Below are positions 6,146 to 12,997 of a stretch of 13,460 nucleotides of DNA, one piece after another. Position 1 is the first letter of the stretch; each line of letters starts with the position of its first letter. The notes under the pieces were generated by a model. The model was not told the DNA's origin. It did no database searches and saw nothing but the letters and a program-made list of their open reading frames with translations. Where the stretch lies: NCBI GenBank assembly GCA_035536935.1, contig DATLNC010000258.1, positions 1 through 13,460 of the forward strand. Direction: 5' to 3'. The stretch is from DATMER01 sp035536935 (GTDB lineage: Bacteria; Acidobacteriota; Thermoanaerobaculia; Multivoradales; UBA5704). The position numbers and the translations under genes are program-made.

Positions 6146-7264
6146 TCATTCCTCCGGCGACAGCGCCCGGCGCGCGTCGGCGAAAGATTGGCGGAGGCCC
6201 TCCCGGTCGCGCTCGGTCACAAGGGACACGAGCTGGCCCAGGGCCTCACGCGTTGCGGCGTAGACGTCGTTCCGGTGCGGGTTCAGGTACTGGATGTCCA
6301 GGTACAGGTCGGGATCCTCTGAAAGCACGCGCAGTGCCGTGGCGGCCTGGTTGCTGTAGGTCGTCGAGGCGCAGGCCTGCAGCTCCGCGGGATCGATCCC
6401 GGACTTCACCAGAGCCGCGCCGAAGAGCATGTTCGTCAGGTGCGAAAGCCCCAGCAGCCAGCCCATCAGACGGTCGTGGTGGGGGAACGGCACCGCAACG
6501 ATCCGCGTGTAGGGATGAGCGAGCAGCGGCGCCAATTGCCGCTTCTCCTCGATCGGATCGCTCTGGGCTGCCAGCACGAACGTCAACGACTCGTAGACCG
6601 ACTTGCTCGGGCCGAACATCGGGTGCACGGCGAAGACCCGCAGCCCTTCGTCCCGAGCGTGGGCGAGCGCGCCGAGAAGAGGGGTCTTGATCGAGGCCAC
6701 CTCCACGATCGGAGCGCGGGGCCGGCGCGCGATCAGCTCCTCCAGCGCCACGGCCATGCGATTGAGCGGCGCCGCCACCCAGATCGCCATGTAGCGGTCC
6801 AGGTCCTCGATCTCGCTCAAGGACCCGAACCGTCCCTGGGAAGGCGGCGGCGTGGGCAGCCCCGACAGCGCCGGGTCGGAGATGTCGACCGTGTGGCCCG
6901 CGAGCTCCAGGAAGCTGCGGAACCAGGTCCCCATGCCGCCGGCTCCGCCTACGATCAGCATCCGTTCCCCCCGCCGCTCGCGCAAAGAGACTCCCACGCG
7001 GTACTGCCGCTCCACCGAGCCGCGGATGATCGCCTGGAACATCGACGTCATGACCTCTTCGGACACGCCGCAGGCGTCGGCATGCTGGCGGGCGCGGTCG
7101 AGCACGACGTGCTCCACGTCCCGAACCTCGATCGGGGAGCCGGCGGCGGCTTTGATTCGCCCCACCTCCGAGGCCAGCTCCATGCGGCGGCGGAGCAGCT
7201 CGAGGAGGGCGCGGTCGACCTCTGTGATGGAATCGCGAAGCGAGGACAGGTCGGGATCGCTCAT
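6146..7264 (-). CDS. tyrA: bifunctional chorismate mutase / prephenate dehydrogenase (T-protein)
   Basis: A 372-residue protein, almost the length of E. coli TyrA (373). Residues 6-90 are an AroQ-type chorismate mutase: Arg10, Arg27, Lys38, Glu51, Ser83 and Gln87 align with active-site residues Arg11, Arg28, Lys39, Glu52, Ser84 and Gln88 of the E. coli PheA mutase, but the Arg51 position is Val50. Residues from 102 are the NAD-dependent prephenate dehydrogenase: nucleotide-binding GGAGGMG at 106-112, VASIK at 189-193 and the signature HPMFGP at 214-219. The enzyme converts chorismate to prephenate and on to 4-hydroxyphenylpyruvate for tyrosine synthesis in the cytoplasm. The ATG at 7264 has no strong ribosome site, but the mutase domain begins at once after it. 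It is divergent from the POT genes and convergent with the histone-like gene, and appears monocistronic. Confidence 0.94.
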   Translation of the reverse strand: MSDPDLSSLRDSITEVDRALLELLRRRMELASEVGRIKAAAGSPIEVRDVEHVVLDRARQHADACGVSEEVMTSMFQAIIRGSVERQYRVGVSLRERRGERMLIVGGAGGMGTWFRSFLELAGHTVDISDPALSGLPTPPPSQGRFGSLSEIEDLDRYMAIWVAAPLNRMAVALEELIARRPRAPIVEVASIKTPLLGALAHARDEGLRVFAVHPMFGPSKSVYESLTFVLAAQSDPIEEKRQLAPLLAHPYTRIVAVPFPHHDRLMGWLLGLSHLTNMLFGAALVKSGIDPAELQACASTTYSNQAATALRVLSEDPDLYLDIQYLNPHRNDVYAATREALGQLVSLVTERDREGLRQSFADARRALSPEE

Positions 7265-7291
7265 GATCGTTAGCCTAGCTCACGGAGAGGA

Positions 7292-7313
7292 GGGAGGGGA
7301 GGGAAGCCGGGGG
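7292..7313 (+). other. G-quadruplex-like run in the tyrA leader
   Basis: The plus strand carries four G-runs (GGG-A-GGGG-A-GGG-AAGCC-GGGGG) with loops of 1, 1 and 5 nt, fitting the usual intramolecular G-quadruplex pattern. It lies 28-49 nt upstream of the tyrA ATG, on the template strand for tyrA; the mRNA would carry a pyrimidine tract here. Formation is untested and such runs also occur by chance in GC-rich DNA. Confidence 0.4.
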
Positions 7314-7385
7314 TTGGCCGACTTCCCTCTTGGAGCGCCGCACGGCATGCCGCCGTGGGTCAGATAGGTAACGCCAGAGGTATAG

Positions 7386-7401
7386 AGCAAGTCGAATGCC
7401 A
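7386..7401 (-). promoter_or_regulatory. sigma-54-type promoter for tyrA
   Basis: On the minus strand the bases read TGGCAT-TCGAC-TTGCT, one change from TGGCAC-N5-TTGCW, with GG-N10-GC spacing. Transcription would begin near 7375, leaving a leader of about 110 nt before the ATG at 7264. The same hexamer and pentamer as the DUF4142 site are used. It faces away from the POT promoter at 7514. Confidence 0.6.
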
Positions 7402-7440
7402 TACCGAAACCCCTGGAAAACAAAGACTTTTCCCGCCCCG

Positions 7441-7476
7441 CCGGACACTTCCGGATACGCCTTCGTCACCGGGTGA
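7441..7476. promoter_or_regulatory. candidate shared activator site between divergent promoters
   Basis: Two short dyads, CCGGA-CACT-TCCGG (7441-7454) and TCACC-G-GGTGA (7466-7476), lie midway between the two divergent sigma-54-type promoters, each about 40-60 nt from the nearer -24 element. Sigma-54 promoters need an upstream activator (enhancer-binding protein), so position makes these candidates. The dyads are short and different from each other, so this is weak evidence. Confidence 0.35.
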
Positions 7477-7513
7477 GGACAAGGGGCACAGGCGCGTTCC
7501 CGCGCGCGGACGG

Positions 7514-7529
7514 TGGCACCTGCCTTGCT
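7514..7529 (+). promoter_or_regulatory. sigma-54-type promoter for the POT transporter pair
   Basis: The bases TGGCAC-CTGCC-TTGCT match every fixed position of the RpoN core consensus TGGCAC-N5-TTGCW with GG-N10-GC spacing. Transcription would begin near 7540, about 78 nt before the ATG at 7618. This also supports that ATG over the in-frame GTG at 7534, which would lie upstream of the transcript. It is the best match of the four sites. Confidence 0.7.
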
Positions 7530-7617
7530 GTAAGTGCAATGGGCCCAGCAGGATCGAGTCCCAGGGGAGCGTGGTAGGCTCCGCGCGCCGATCAACCCTT
7601 TTCCTGAGCGAGAGTCC

Positions 7618-9171
7618 ATGGCCAAAGATCCGACGTCCGAGTTCTCCTCGCCCTCCTCCACGGTCGTAGCCGGAGGCATCCACCCCTCGACCGCCGCCGC
7701 TGCCGCGGATACCAGCTTCTTTGGCCATCCGCGCGGCCTCGCGACCCTGTTCTTCACCGAGTTCTGGGAGCGCTTCAGCTACTACGGGATGCGCGCCCTG
7801 CTCTTCCTGTTCATGGCGGGAGCGGTGACCACCGCGAACCCCGGCCTCGGCATGACCGAGACCCGGGCGGGTGCGATCTATGGCCTCTACACGGCGTTCG
7901 TCTACCTCCTGGCGCTGCCGGGCGGATGGGTGGCCGACCAGATCCTCGGCCAACGGCGGGCGGTCTTCCTGGGCGGCTGCATCATCGCCGCCGGCCACTT
8001 CAGCATGGCCGTCCCGAGCGCTCCCACCTTCTATGCGGGTCTGGTCATGATCGTGCTCGGCACCGGGCTGCTCAAGCCGAACATCAGCACGATGGTGGGC
8101 GAGCTCTATCCCGAGGGCGGAGCGCGCCGCGACGCCGGCTTCTCGATCTTCTACATGGGCATCAACCTCGGGGCCTTCGTGGCGCCGCTCGTCTGCGGCT
8201 ACCTGGGCGAGCGCATCGGCTGGCACATGGGCTTCGGCGCCGCCGGCGTCGGCATGCTGTTCGGTCTCGTCCAGTACGCCTTCGGCGGCAAATACCTCGG
8301 CGAGGCAGGGCTCCACCCGAACGCCTCCGGCGATTCGGGCGTCCGCGGCCGCAACCTGAGGAACCTGTTCATCGGCCTGGCCGCCGCCGCCGTCTTCGCT
8401 CTGCTCTGGATCAGCGGTGTCATTCCTTTGACCGTGGAGTGGCTGGCCAACGGCACGGGCGTGATCATCCTGCTGCTGGCCTTCGGCTACCTGTCCTACC
8501 AGCTCACGGCCGGCGGGCTCGATCCGATCGAGAAGAAGCGGATGATCGTCATCTTCGTACTCTTCCTCTTCTCGGCCCTGTTCTGGTCGGGTTTCGAGCA
8601 GGCGGGCTCCTCGCTCAACCTGTTCGCCGACCGCCTGACGGACCGGAACATCGGCGGCTGGGAGATGCCTACCAGCTGGCTGCAATCGGTCAACCCGATC
8701 CTGATCATCGCGCTCGCGCCGGTCTTCGCCTGGCTCTGGGTGGCGCTCTCGCGGCGCAAAGTGGAGCCCTCGTCGCCGGCCAAGTTCTCCTGGGGCCTGA
8801 TCTTCCTCGGCCTGGGCTTCGGCGTGATGGTATGGGCCTCGATCCTGACCAATGACCAGACCCGGCAGGTCGGCCCGATCTGGCTCTGTCTCACCTACCT
8901 GTTCCATACCTGCGGCGAGCTCTGCCTGTCGCCCGTCGGGCTCTCGACCGTGACCAAGCTGGCGCCGCATCGCAAAGTGGGGCAGATGATGGGCATCTGG
9001 TTCATGTCGATCGCGCTGGGTAATCTGATCGCGGGCCTGGTGGCCGGGCAGTTCGAGAAGCTCCCGCTGCCGCAGCTCTTCGGAGCCGTGTTCGCCATCA
9101 CCGCGGGCGCGGGCCTGATCCTGGCGCTGCTGGCGCGGCCGATCCGCAAGCTGATGAGCGGGGTGCATTAG
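7618..9171 (+). CDS. POT/PTR family proton-coupled peptide transporter, copy 1
   Basis: A 517-residue inner-membrane protein of the proton-dependent oligopeptide transporter family, which imports di- and tripeptides with protons. It has multiple hydrophobic helices after a Ser/Ala-rich 40-residue N-terminal tail. Family residues present: the helix-1 motif E48-x-x-E51-R52 with FSYYGMR including Arg59, Lys153 in GLLKPN, the helix-7 acidic residue Glu327 (FWSGFEQAGSS), and Glu434 in CGELCLSPVG. It therefore has the full set expected for coupled transport. Start: an in-frame GTG at 7534 would add 28 residues, but the ATG at 7618 is preferred because the predicted transcript begins near 7540. The ribosome site is weak. 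Its stop shares one base with the GTG of the second copy, so the two form an operon. Confidence 0.93.
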   Translation: MAKDPTSEFSSPSSTVVAGGIHPSTAAAAADTSFFGHPRGLATLFFTEFWERFSYYGMRALLFLFMAGAVTTANPGLGMTETRAGAIYGLYTAFVYLLALPGGWVADQILGQRRAVFLGGCIIAAGHFSMAVPSAPTFYAGLVMIVLGTGLLKPNISTMVGELYPEGGARRDAGFSIFYMGINLGAFVAPLVCGYLGERIGWHMGFGAAGVGMLFGLVQYAFGGKYLGEAGLHPNASGDSGVRGRNLRNLFIGLAAAAVFALLWISGVIPLTVEWLANGTGVIILLLAFGYLSYQLTAGGLDPIEKKRMIVIFVLFLFSALFWSGFEQAGSSLNLFADRLTDRNIGGWEMPTSWLQSVNPILIIALAPVFAWLWVALSRRKVEPSSPAKFSWGLIFLGLGFGVMVWASILTNDQTRQVGPIWLCLTYLFHTCGELCLSPVGLSTVTKLAPHRKVGQMMGIWFMSIALGNLIAGLVAGQFEKLPLPQLFGAVFAITAGAGLILALLARPIRKLMSGVH

Positions 9172-10487
9172 TGGCCGGCCAGGAGAAGCACCCGAAGGGC
9201 CTCTACGTCCTGTTCTTCACCGAGATGTGGGAGCGCTTCAGCTTCTACACGGTGGGTGCGATCTGGGCCCTGTATGTCATCAACAGCAACGCGGACGGCA
9301 AGGGCGGCTTTGGCTGGACCGAGGACCACGCGACCAGCGTCTGGTCCACCTACCTGATGTTCGTCTATGCCAGCCCGATCATCGGCGGCTTCATCGCGGA
9401 CCGCAAGCTCGGCTACCGGCGCTCGGTCATGGTGGGCGGGCTGTTCTTCATGGCCGGCCACGCCCTGCTCGCCGTCCAGTCGGTGCCGGTCATGTTCGCG
9501 GCGTTGGCCTGCCTGGTGACCGGCAACGGCTTCTTCAAGCCGAACGTCTCGGCCATGGTGGGCAACCTCTATCCCGAGGGCAGCCACCTCAAGGACCGCG
9601 CCTACAACATCTTCTACATGGGCATCAACATCGGAGCCGCCTTGGCGCCTTTGATTGCCGAGCCCATGGTGCGCAGGTTCGGCTTCCATCCGGCCTTCTT
9701 CCTCGGCGCGATCGGCATGCTGATCTCGATCACGATCCTCTGGCGCTTCAAGCACCTCGTGATGCACGCCGACCGGCCGGGTCACAACGGCCTGTCGGCG
9801 ACCGCGGCGACCGCTGTGGACGCCCCGCCCGCGGGGATCAGCCACCAGCACCCGATCGACCTGATCCCCGACTCGCGGCGGATCACCGCGCTGATCGTCA
9901 TCTTCCTCGTGGTGATCGCCTTCTGGATGGTCTTCCACCAGCAGCAGACCACGCTCACCTACTGGGCGGAGCACAACACGGACTGGGAATTCAGCGGCAT
10001 CGTCTCCAACGCGATCAACCCGATCTGGGTGCTGCTCCTGACGCCTCTCCTGGTCCTCTTCTGGCAGGCCATGGACCGCAGGGGCAAGGAGCCCTCGACG
10101 CCGACCAAGATGGCGATCGGCATGTGCCTGACCGGGCTCTCCTTCTTCATCCTCTACTTCGCGGGCAAGGCGGGGGGCGACACCGGCAAGGTCTCGCCGC
10201 TCTGGCTGATCGGAGCCTACGCGGTGCTCACGCTGGGAGAGCTGATGCTCTCGCCCATGGGGCTTTCCCTGGTCTCCAAGGTGGCGCCGATCCGGCTGCG
10301 CGGCCGGATGATGGGCGGATGGTTCATGGCCACGGCCATCGGCAACAAGCTGACCATGATCGGCATGCTCTGGGACGACATGCCGCACTCGCGGTTCTTC
10401 GCGATCCTGGGGATGATCGCCCTGGGCATGGCGGTGGTGCTGACGCTGTTGCTGAAGCCGCTGAAGAAAGCAATGCCGGGGGTCTGA
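9171..10487 (+). CDS. POT/PTR family transporter, diverged copy 2
   Basis: A 438-residue POT paralogue, lacking the N-terminal tail and shorter in mid-protein than copy 1. It keeps E18-x-x-E21-R22, Lys123 (GFFKPN) and Glu357 (LGELMLSPMG). It differs at two positions important in the family: the helix-1 Arg (Arg59 in copy 1) is Gly29 and the helix-7 acidic residue (Glu327 in copy 1) is His256 (VFHQQQTT); the helix-1 Tyr55 is Phe25. Altered substrate or proton coupling is likely; this is inference. The start GTG at 9171 overlaps the stop of copy 1 by one base and follows a weak GGGG ribosome site, so translation is probably coupled. A predicted cytoplasmic or linker loop rich in Ala/His (about residues 200-235) has no counterpart that I recognise. 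Confidence 0.92.
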   Translation: MAGQEKHPKGLYVLFFTEMWERFSFYTVGAIWALYVINSNADGKGGFGWTEDHATSVWSTYLMFVYASPIIGGFIADRKLGYRRSVMVGGLFFMAGHALLAVQSVPVMFAALACLVTGNGFFKPNVSAMVGNLYPEGSHLKDRAYNIFYMGINIGAALAPLIAEPMVRRFGFHPAFFLGAIGMLISITILWRFKHLVMHADRPGHNGLSATAATAVDAPPAGISHQHPIDLIPDSRRITALIVIFLVVIAFWMVFHQQQTTLTYWAEHNTDWEFSGIVSNAINPIWVLLLTPLLVLFWQAMDRRGKEPSTPTKMAIGMCLTGLSFFILYFAGKAGGDTGKVSPLWLIGAYAVLTLGELMLSPMGLSLVSKVAPIRLRGRMMGGWFMATAIGNKLTMIGMLWDDMPHSRFFAILGMIALGMAVVLTLLLKPLKKAMPGV

Positions 10488-10493
10488 AGAAGA

Positions 10494-10629
10494 CCCCCTC
10501 CCCAACCCTCCCCCGCTGCGCGGGAGAGGGGGCCCACCCTTCCCCCAAAAGAAAAACCCCCGCTCGCTCTTGAGAGGGCGGGGGTTCCGGCTCCCTCTCC
10601 CGCGCAGCGGGGGAGGGCCGGGGAGGGGG
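10494..10629. repeat. 37-bp near-perfect inverted repeat with nested hairpins
   Basis: The arms 10494-10530 and 10593-10629 are reverse complements at 35 of 37 bases. Each arm has its own GC-rich hairpin with the core GCTGCGC/GCGCAGC. The 62-nt centre holds a kup terminator. The structure fills the whole gap between the convergent POT and kup genes, starting 7 nt after one stop and ending 6 nt before the other. Similar CTCTCCCGC-type palindromes are common as dispersed repeats in high-GC bacteria, as far as I recall, so this may be a repeat family member. Confidence 0.85.
10547..10586 (-). terminator. Rho-independent terminator for the kup operon
   Basis: Read on the minus strand, the stem AACCCCCGC/GCGGGGGTT (10586-10578 and 10563-10555) with a 14-nt loop is followed by TTTTTCTTTT (10556-10547). 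This is a classical intrinsic terminator about 50 nt past the kup stop codon. On the plus strand the hairpin is not followed by T residues, so it is directional. Confidence 0.85.
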
Positions 10630-10634
10630 CTGCC

Positions 10635-12530
10635 TTACAACTGCACCTGCATGCCGAGCTCGACCACCCGGTTCGGCGGAATCCGGAAGAAGTCGGTCGG
10701 ACGCTGGGCGTTCCTCACCATCAGCGAGAAGAGCTTCTCCCTCCAGATGGCCATGCCTGGTTTGCTGCTCGCGATCAGGGTCTCGCGGCTCAGAAAAAAC
10801 GTCGTGCTCATCAAGTTCAGGTCGAGCCCTCTGACTTTGGTCAAGTCGACCACCTCGGAGACGCCGGGGTTCTGCAGGAACCCATAGCGTGCGATCACCC
10901 GGAAGAAACCCTTGCCGAGGTCCTCCACCCGCACGCGGTCGTCCACCTCGACGTAGGGGAACTCCTCGGTCATCACCGTCAGCAGCACGACCTCCTTGTG
11001 GAGCACCTTGTTGTGCTTGAGGTTGTGGAGGAGCGCCGTGGGGGTCGACTCCGAGTCGCGCGACATGAAGACAGCGGTGCCGGGCACGCGCGGCGGCGTG
11101 GTCGGAGTGACCGAAGCGATGAACTGCGAGAACGGCAGCGCCCCGTCCCTCAGCCGCTCGGACAGGATCGCCCGGCCCTTCTTCCAGGTCGAGAGCAGCG
11201 TGTAGACCAGCACACCCACCGCCAGAGGGAACCAGCCGCCGTCCGCAATCTTGATGATATTGGCGCCGAACAGCGAAAGGTCCGCCGCCAGGAAGAAGAG
11301 CGCGCCCGGGATCACGATGGCCGAGGCCCAACCCCAGAGCCGGCGGGCCACGACCTCGGCGAGCAGCGTCGTGACGGCCATGGTCGCCGTGACCGCGACG
11401 CCATAGGCCGCCGCCAGGTTCGTCGACTTCTGGAACCCGAGGACCAGCCCGATCGTGGAGATCATCAGGATCCAGTTGATCGAGGGGATGTAGATCTGCC
11501 CGATCTCCTCCTCCGACGTGTGGACGATCGCTACCCGTGGCATATACCCGAGCTGGACCGCCTGCCGGGTGAGCGAAAAGGCCCCTGAGATGACAGCCTG
11601 CGAGGCGATCACCGTGGCCATGGTGGCCAGCGCCACCAGCGGGTAGAGGGCCCAGCGGTGTTGGCCGACCATGTAGAAGAACGGGTTCACCGCGGCCTCG
11701 GGCTGCTGCAGGAGCAGCGCCCCCTGCCCGAAGTAGTTGAGCAGGAGGCAGGGCAACACCATGAGGAACCAGGCGATCTGGATGGGCCGCCGGCCGAAGT
11801 GCCCCATGTCCGCGTAGAGCGCCTCGCCGCCGGTGACCACGAGCGTGATCGCCCCCAGGGCCAGGAATCCCATCCACCGGTTCTCGATGAAGAAGCGGGC
11901 GGCGTACATCGGATTGACCGCGGAGAACACCTCCGGCTGCCGGAGGCTCCATGCCAGGCCGAGCACGGCCAGGATCGAGAACCAGAGAATCATCACCGGG
12001 CCGAACACCGCTCCGATGCCGGCCGTCCCCTTCCTCTGGAAGAGGAACAGTATGACCAGGATCACGATGGTGATCGGCACCACGTAGGGATCGAAAAACG
12101 GGGTCGCCACGTGCAGCCCTTCGACCGCGCTGAGGACCGAAATGGCCGGGGTGATCATGCCGTCGCCGTAGAGCAGCGCGGCGCCGAACAACCCCAGGGC
12201 GAGCAGCACCCAGCGGCCGCCCCGGGCATCCCGCAGCTTTGGCGGCACCAGCGACATGAGCGCCAGGATGCCCCCCTCGCCGCGGTTGTCCGCCCGCATC
12301 ACGAAGAGCAGGTACTTGACGGAAATGACGATGATCAGGGCCCAGAACACCAGCGACAGCAGGCCGAGGATGTTGTTGTGATTGACCGGGACGGCGTGCT
12401 CGCCGTGGAAGGCCTCGCGCAGAGCGTAGAGGGGGCTCGTGCCGATGTCTCCATAGACCACGCCCAGTGCGCCGAGTGCCAGCCCCAGGAGCTGGCGTTT
12501 GTCTTTCCGGGGATCGCTGTTGTGGGTCAC
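10635..12530 (-). CDS. kup: Kup family low-affinity potassium:proton symporter
   Basis: A 631-residue KUP/HAK/KT family protein, close to E. coli Kup (622). About 12 hydrophobic helices span residues 14-450, followed by a soluble cytoplasmic tail (about 450-631). Family motifs: GVVYGDIGTSPLYA at 23-36 with Asp27, RADNRGEGGILALMSL at 79-94, GDGMITPAISVLSAVEGL at 122-139, TGGEALYADMGHFG at 233-246 and NYFGQGA at 265-271. It imports K+ with protons across the inner membrane. The start is a GTG at 12530 with no clear Shine-Dalgarno sequence; an in-frame TAG lies 5 codons upstream, so the frame cannot extend further. It follows the TIGR02588-like gene by 59 nt on the same strand, so may be the third gene of that operon, and is followed by an intrinsic terminator. 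Confidence 0.95.
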   Translation of the reverse strand: MTHNSDPRKDKRQLLGLALGALGVVYGDIGTSPLYALREAFHGEHAVPVNHNNILGLLSLVFWALIIVISVKYLLFVMRADNRGEGGILALMSLVPPKLRDARGGRWVLLALGLFGAALLYGDGMITPAISVLSAVEGLHVATPFFDPYVVPITIVILVILFLFQRKGTAGIGAVFGPVMILWFSILAVLGLAWSLRQPEVFSAVNPMYAARFFIENRWMGFLALGAITLVVTGGEALYADMGHFGRRPIQIAWFLMVLPCLLLNYFGQGALLLQQPEAAVNPFFYMVGQHRWALYPLVALATMATVIASQAVISGAFSLTRQAVQLGYMPRVAIVHTSEEEIGQIYIPSINWILMISTIGLVLGFQKSTNLAAAYGVAVTATMAVTTLLAEVVARRLWGWASAIVIPGALFFLAADLSLFGANIIKIADGGWFPLAVGVLVYTLLSTWKKGRAILSERLRDGALPFSQFIASVTPTTPPRVPGTAVFMSRDSESTPTALLHNLKHNKVLHKEVVLLTVMTEEFPYVEVDDRVRVEDLGKGFFRVIARYGFLQNPGVSEVVDLTKVRGLDLNLMSTTFFLSRETLIASSKPGMAIWREKLFSLMVRNAQRPTDFFRIPPNRVVELGMQVQL

Positions 12531-12589
12531 GAGCGACAGACGCTATCACAGCCCATGCCAGACGGTCAGGGCGCGTCTATAAGGGTCAT

Positions 12590-12997
12590 TCAGGGCGTCT
12601 CGTATCCGGCGGCCCGGCCGCTCAGCCTGCCGCGTGAGGGATCGCTCCGGAACGTGACCCACCCCTCGCGCTTCGACTGCCGGGGGACGAAGGCGGCCTC
12701 GAAGTCGGCCGTCTCCGGCGCGGCACCGGGAATCTCGAGGATCACCTCCACCCTGACCCCCTCGGCCGTTTCACGCCCCTGGTTGCGGACGGTCACCGGA
12801 ACGGCCCAGGCTCCGTCTCTGGGCTCGGGCCGTCCGAGCTCGACCGAGAGCGCGGCGGGGGAGTCATAGCCCCCTGCCTGCATCGCATCCCAGGCGAGGA
12901 AGCCCACGGTTCCGGCGACCACGGCCAGGCTTACGGTGAACACGATCCACTCCAGAGGGTGCTTCGCGATCTTGCTCGTCATCATGCTCGTCTTCAT
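12590..12997 (-). CDS. TIGR02588-like single-pass membrane protein of unknown function
   Basis: A 135-residue protein with one transmembrane helix (about residues 17-37, WIVFTVSLAVVAGTVGFLAW) and a soluble domain of about 95 residues with a beta-rich look (GAWAVPVTVRNQGRETAEGVRVEVILE). This, together with the neighbour, resembles the TIGR02588/TIGR02587 gene pair of unknown function; the assignment is from memory of the family pattern and not from a search. The ATG at 12997 overlaps the upstream gene's stop (ATGA). Further ATGs at codons 5 and 6 are possible starts. No ribosome site is obvious, consistent with coupled translation. Confidence 0.78.
   Translation of the reverse strand: MKTSMMTSKIAKHPLEWIVFTVSLAVVAGTVGFLAWDAMQAGGYDSPAALSVELGRPEPRDGAWAVPVTVRNQGRETAEGVRVEVILEIPGAAPETADFEAAFVPRQSKREGWVTFRSDPSRGRLSGRAAGYETP

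Noticed and set aside
7534..7617. Upstream GTG start for POT copy 1
   Set aside because: It would lie ahead of the predicted transcription start near 7540 and adds 28 residues without family similarity.
7275..7757. Open frames in the tyrA-POT intergenic region as small genes
   Set aside because: They run into the POT coding region on the other strand or in another frame, have no good ribosome site and no recognisable domain.
7360..10505. Two long minus-strand open frames (602 and 445 codons) opposite the POT genes
   Set aside because: Both are rich in His/Glu/Arg/Gln with no hydrophobic or domain pattern, as expected for antisense frames of membrane-protein genes.
10324..12549. 741-codon minus-strand open frame overlapping kup
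   Set aside because: It is a shifted-frame shadow of kup, rich in Pro/Arg/Gly/Ala, and spans the terminator and the convergent POT gene end, which a real gene would not.
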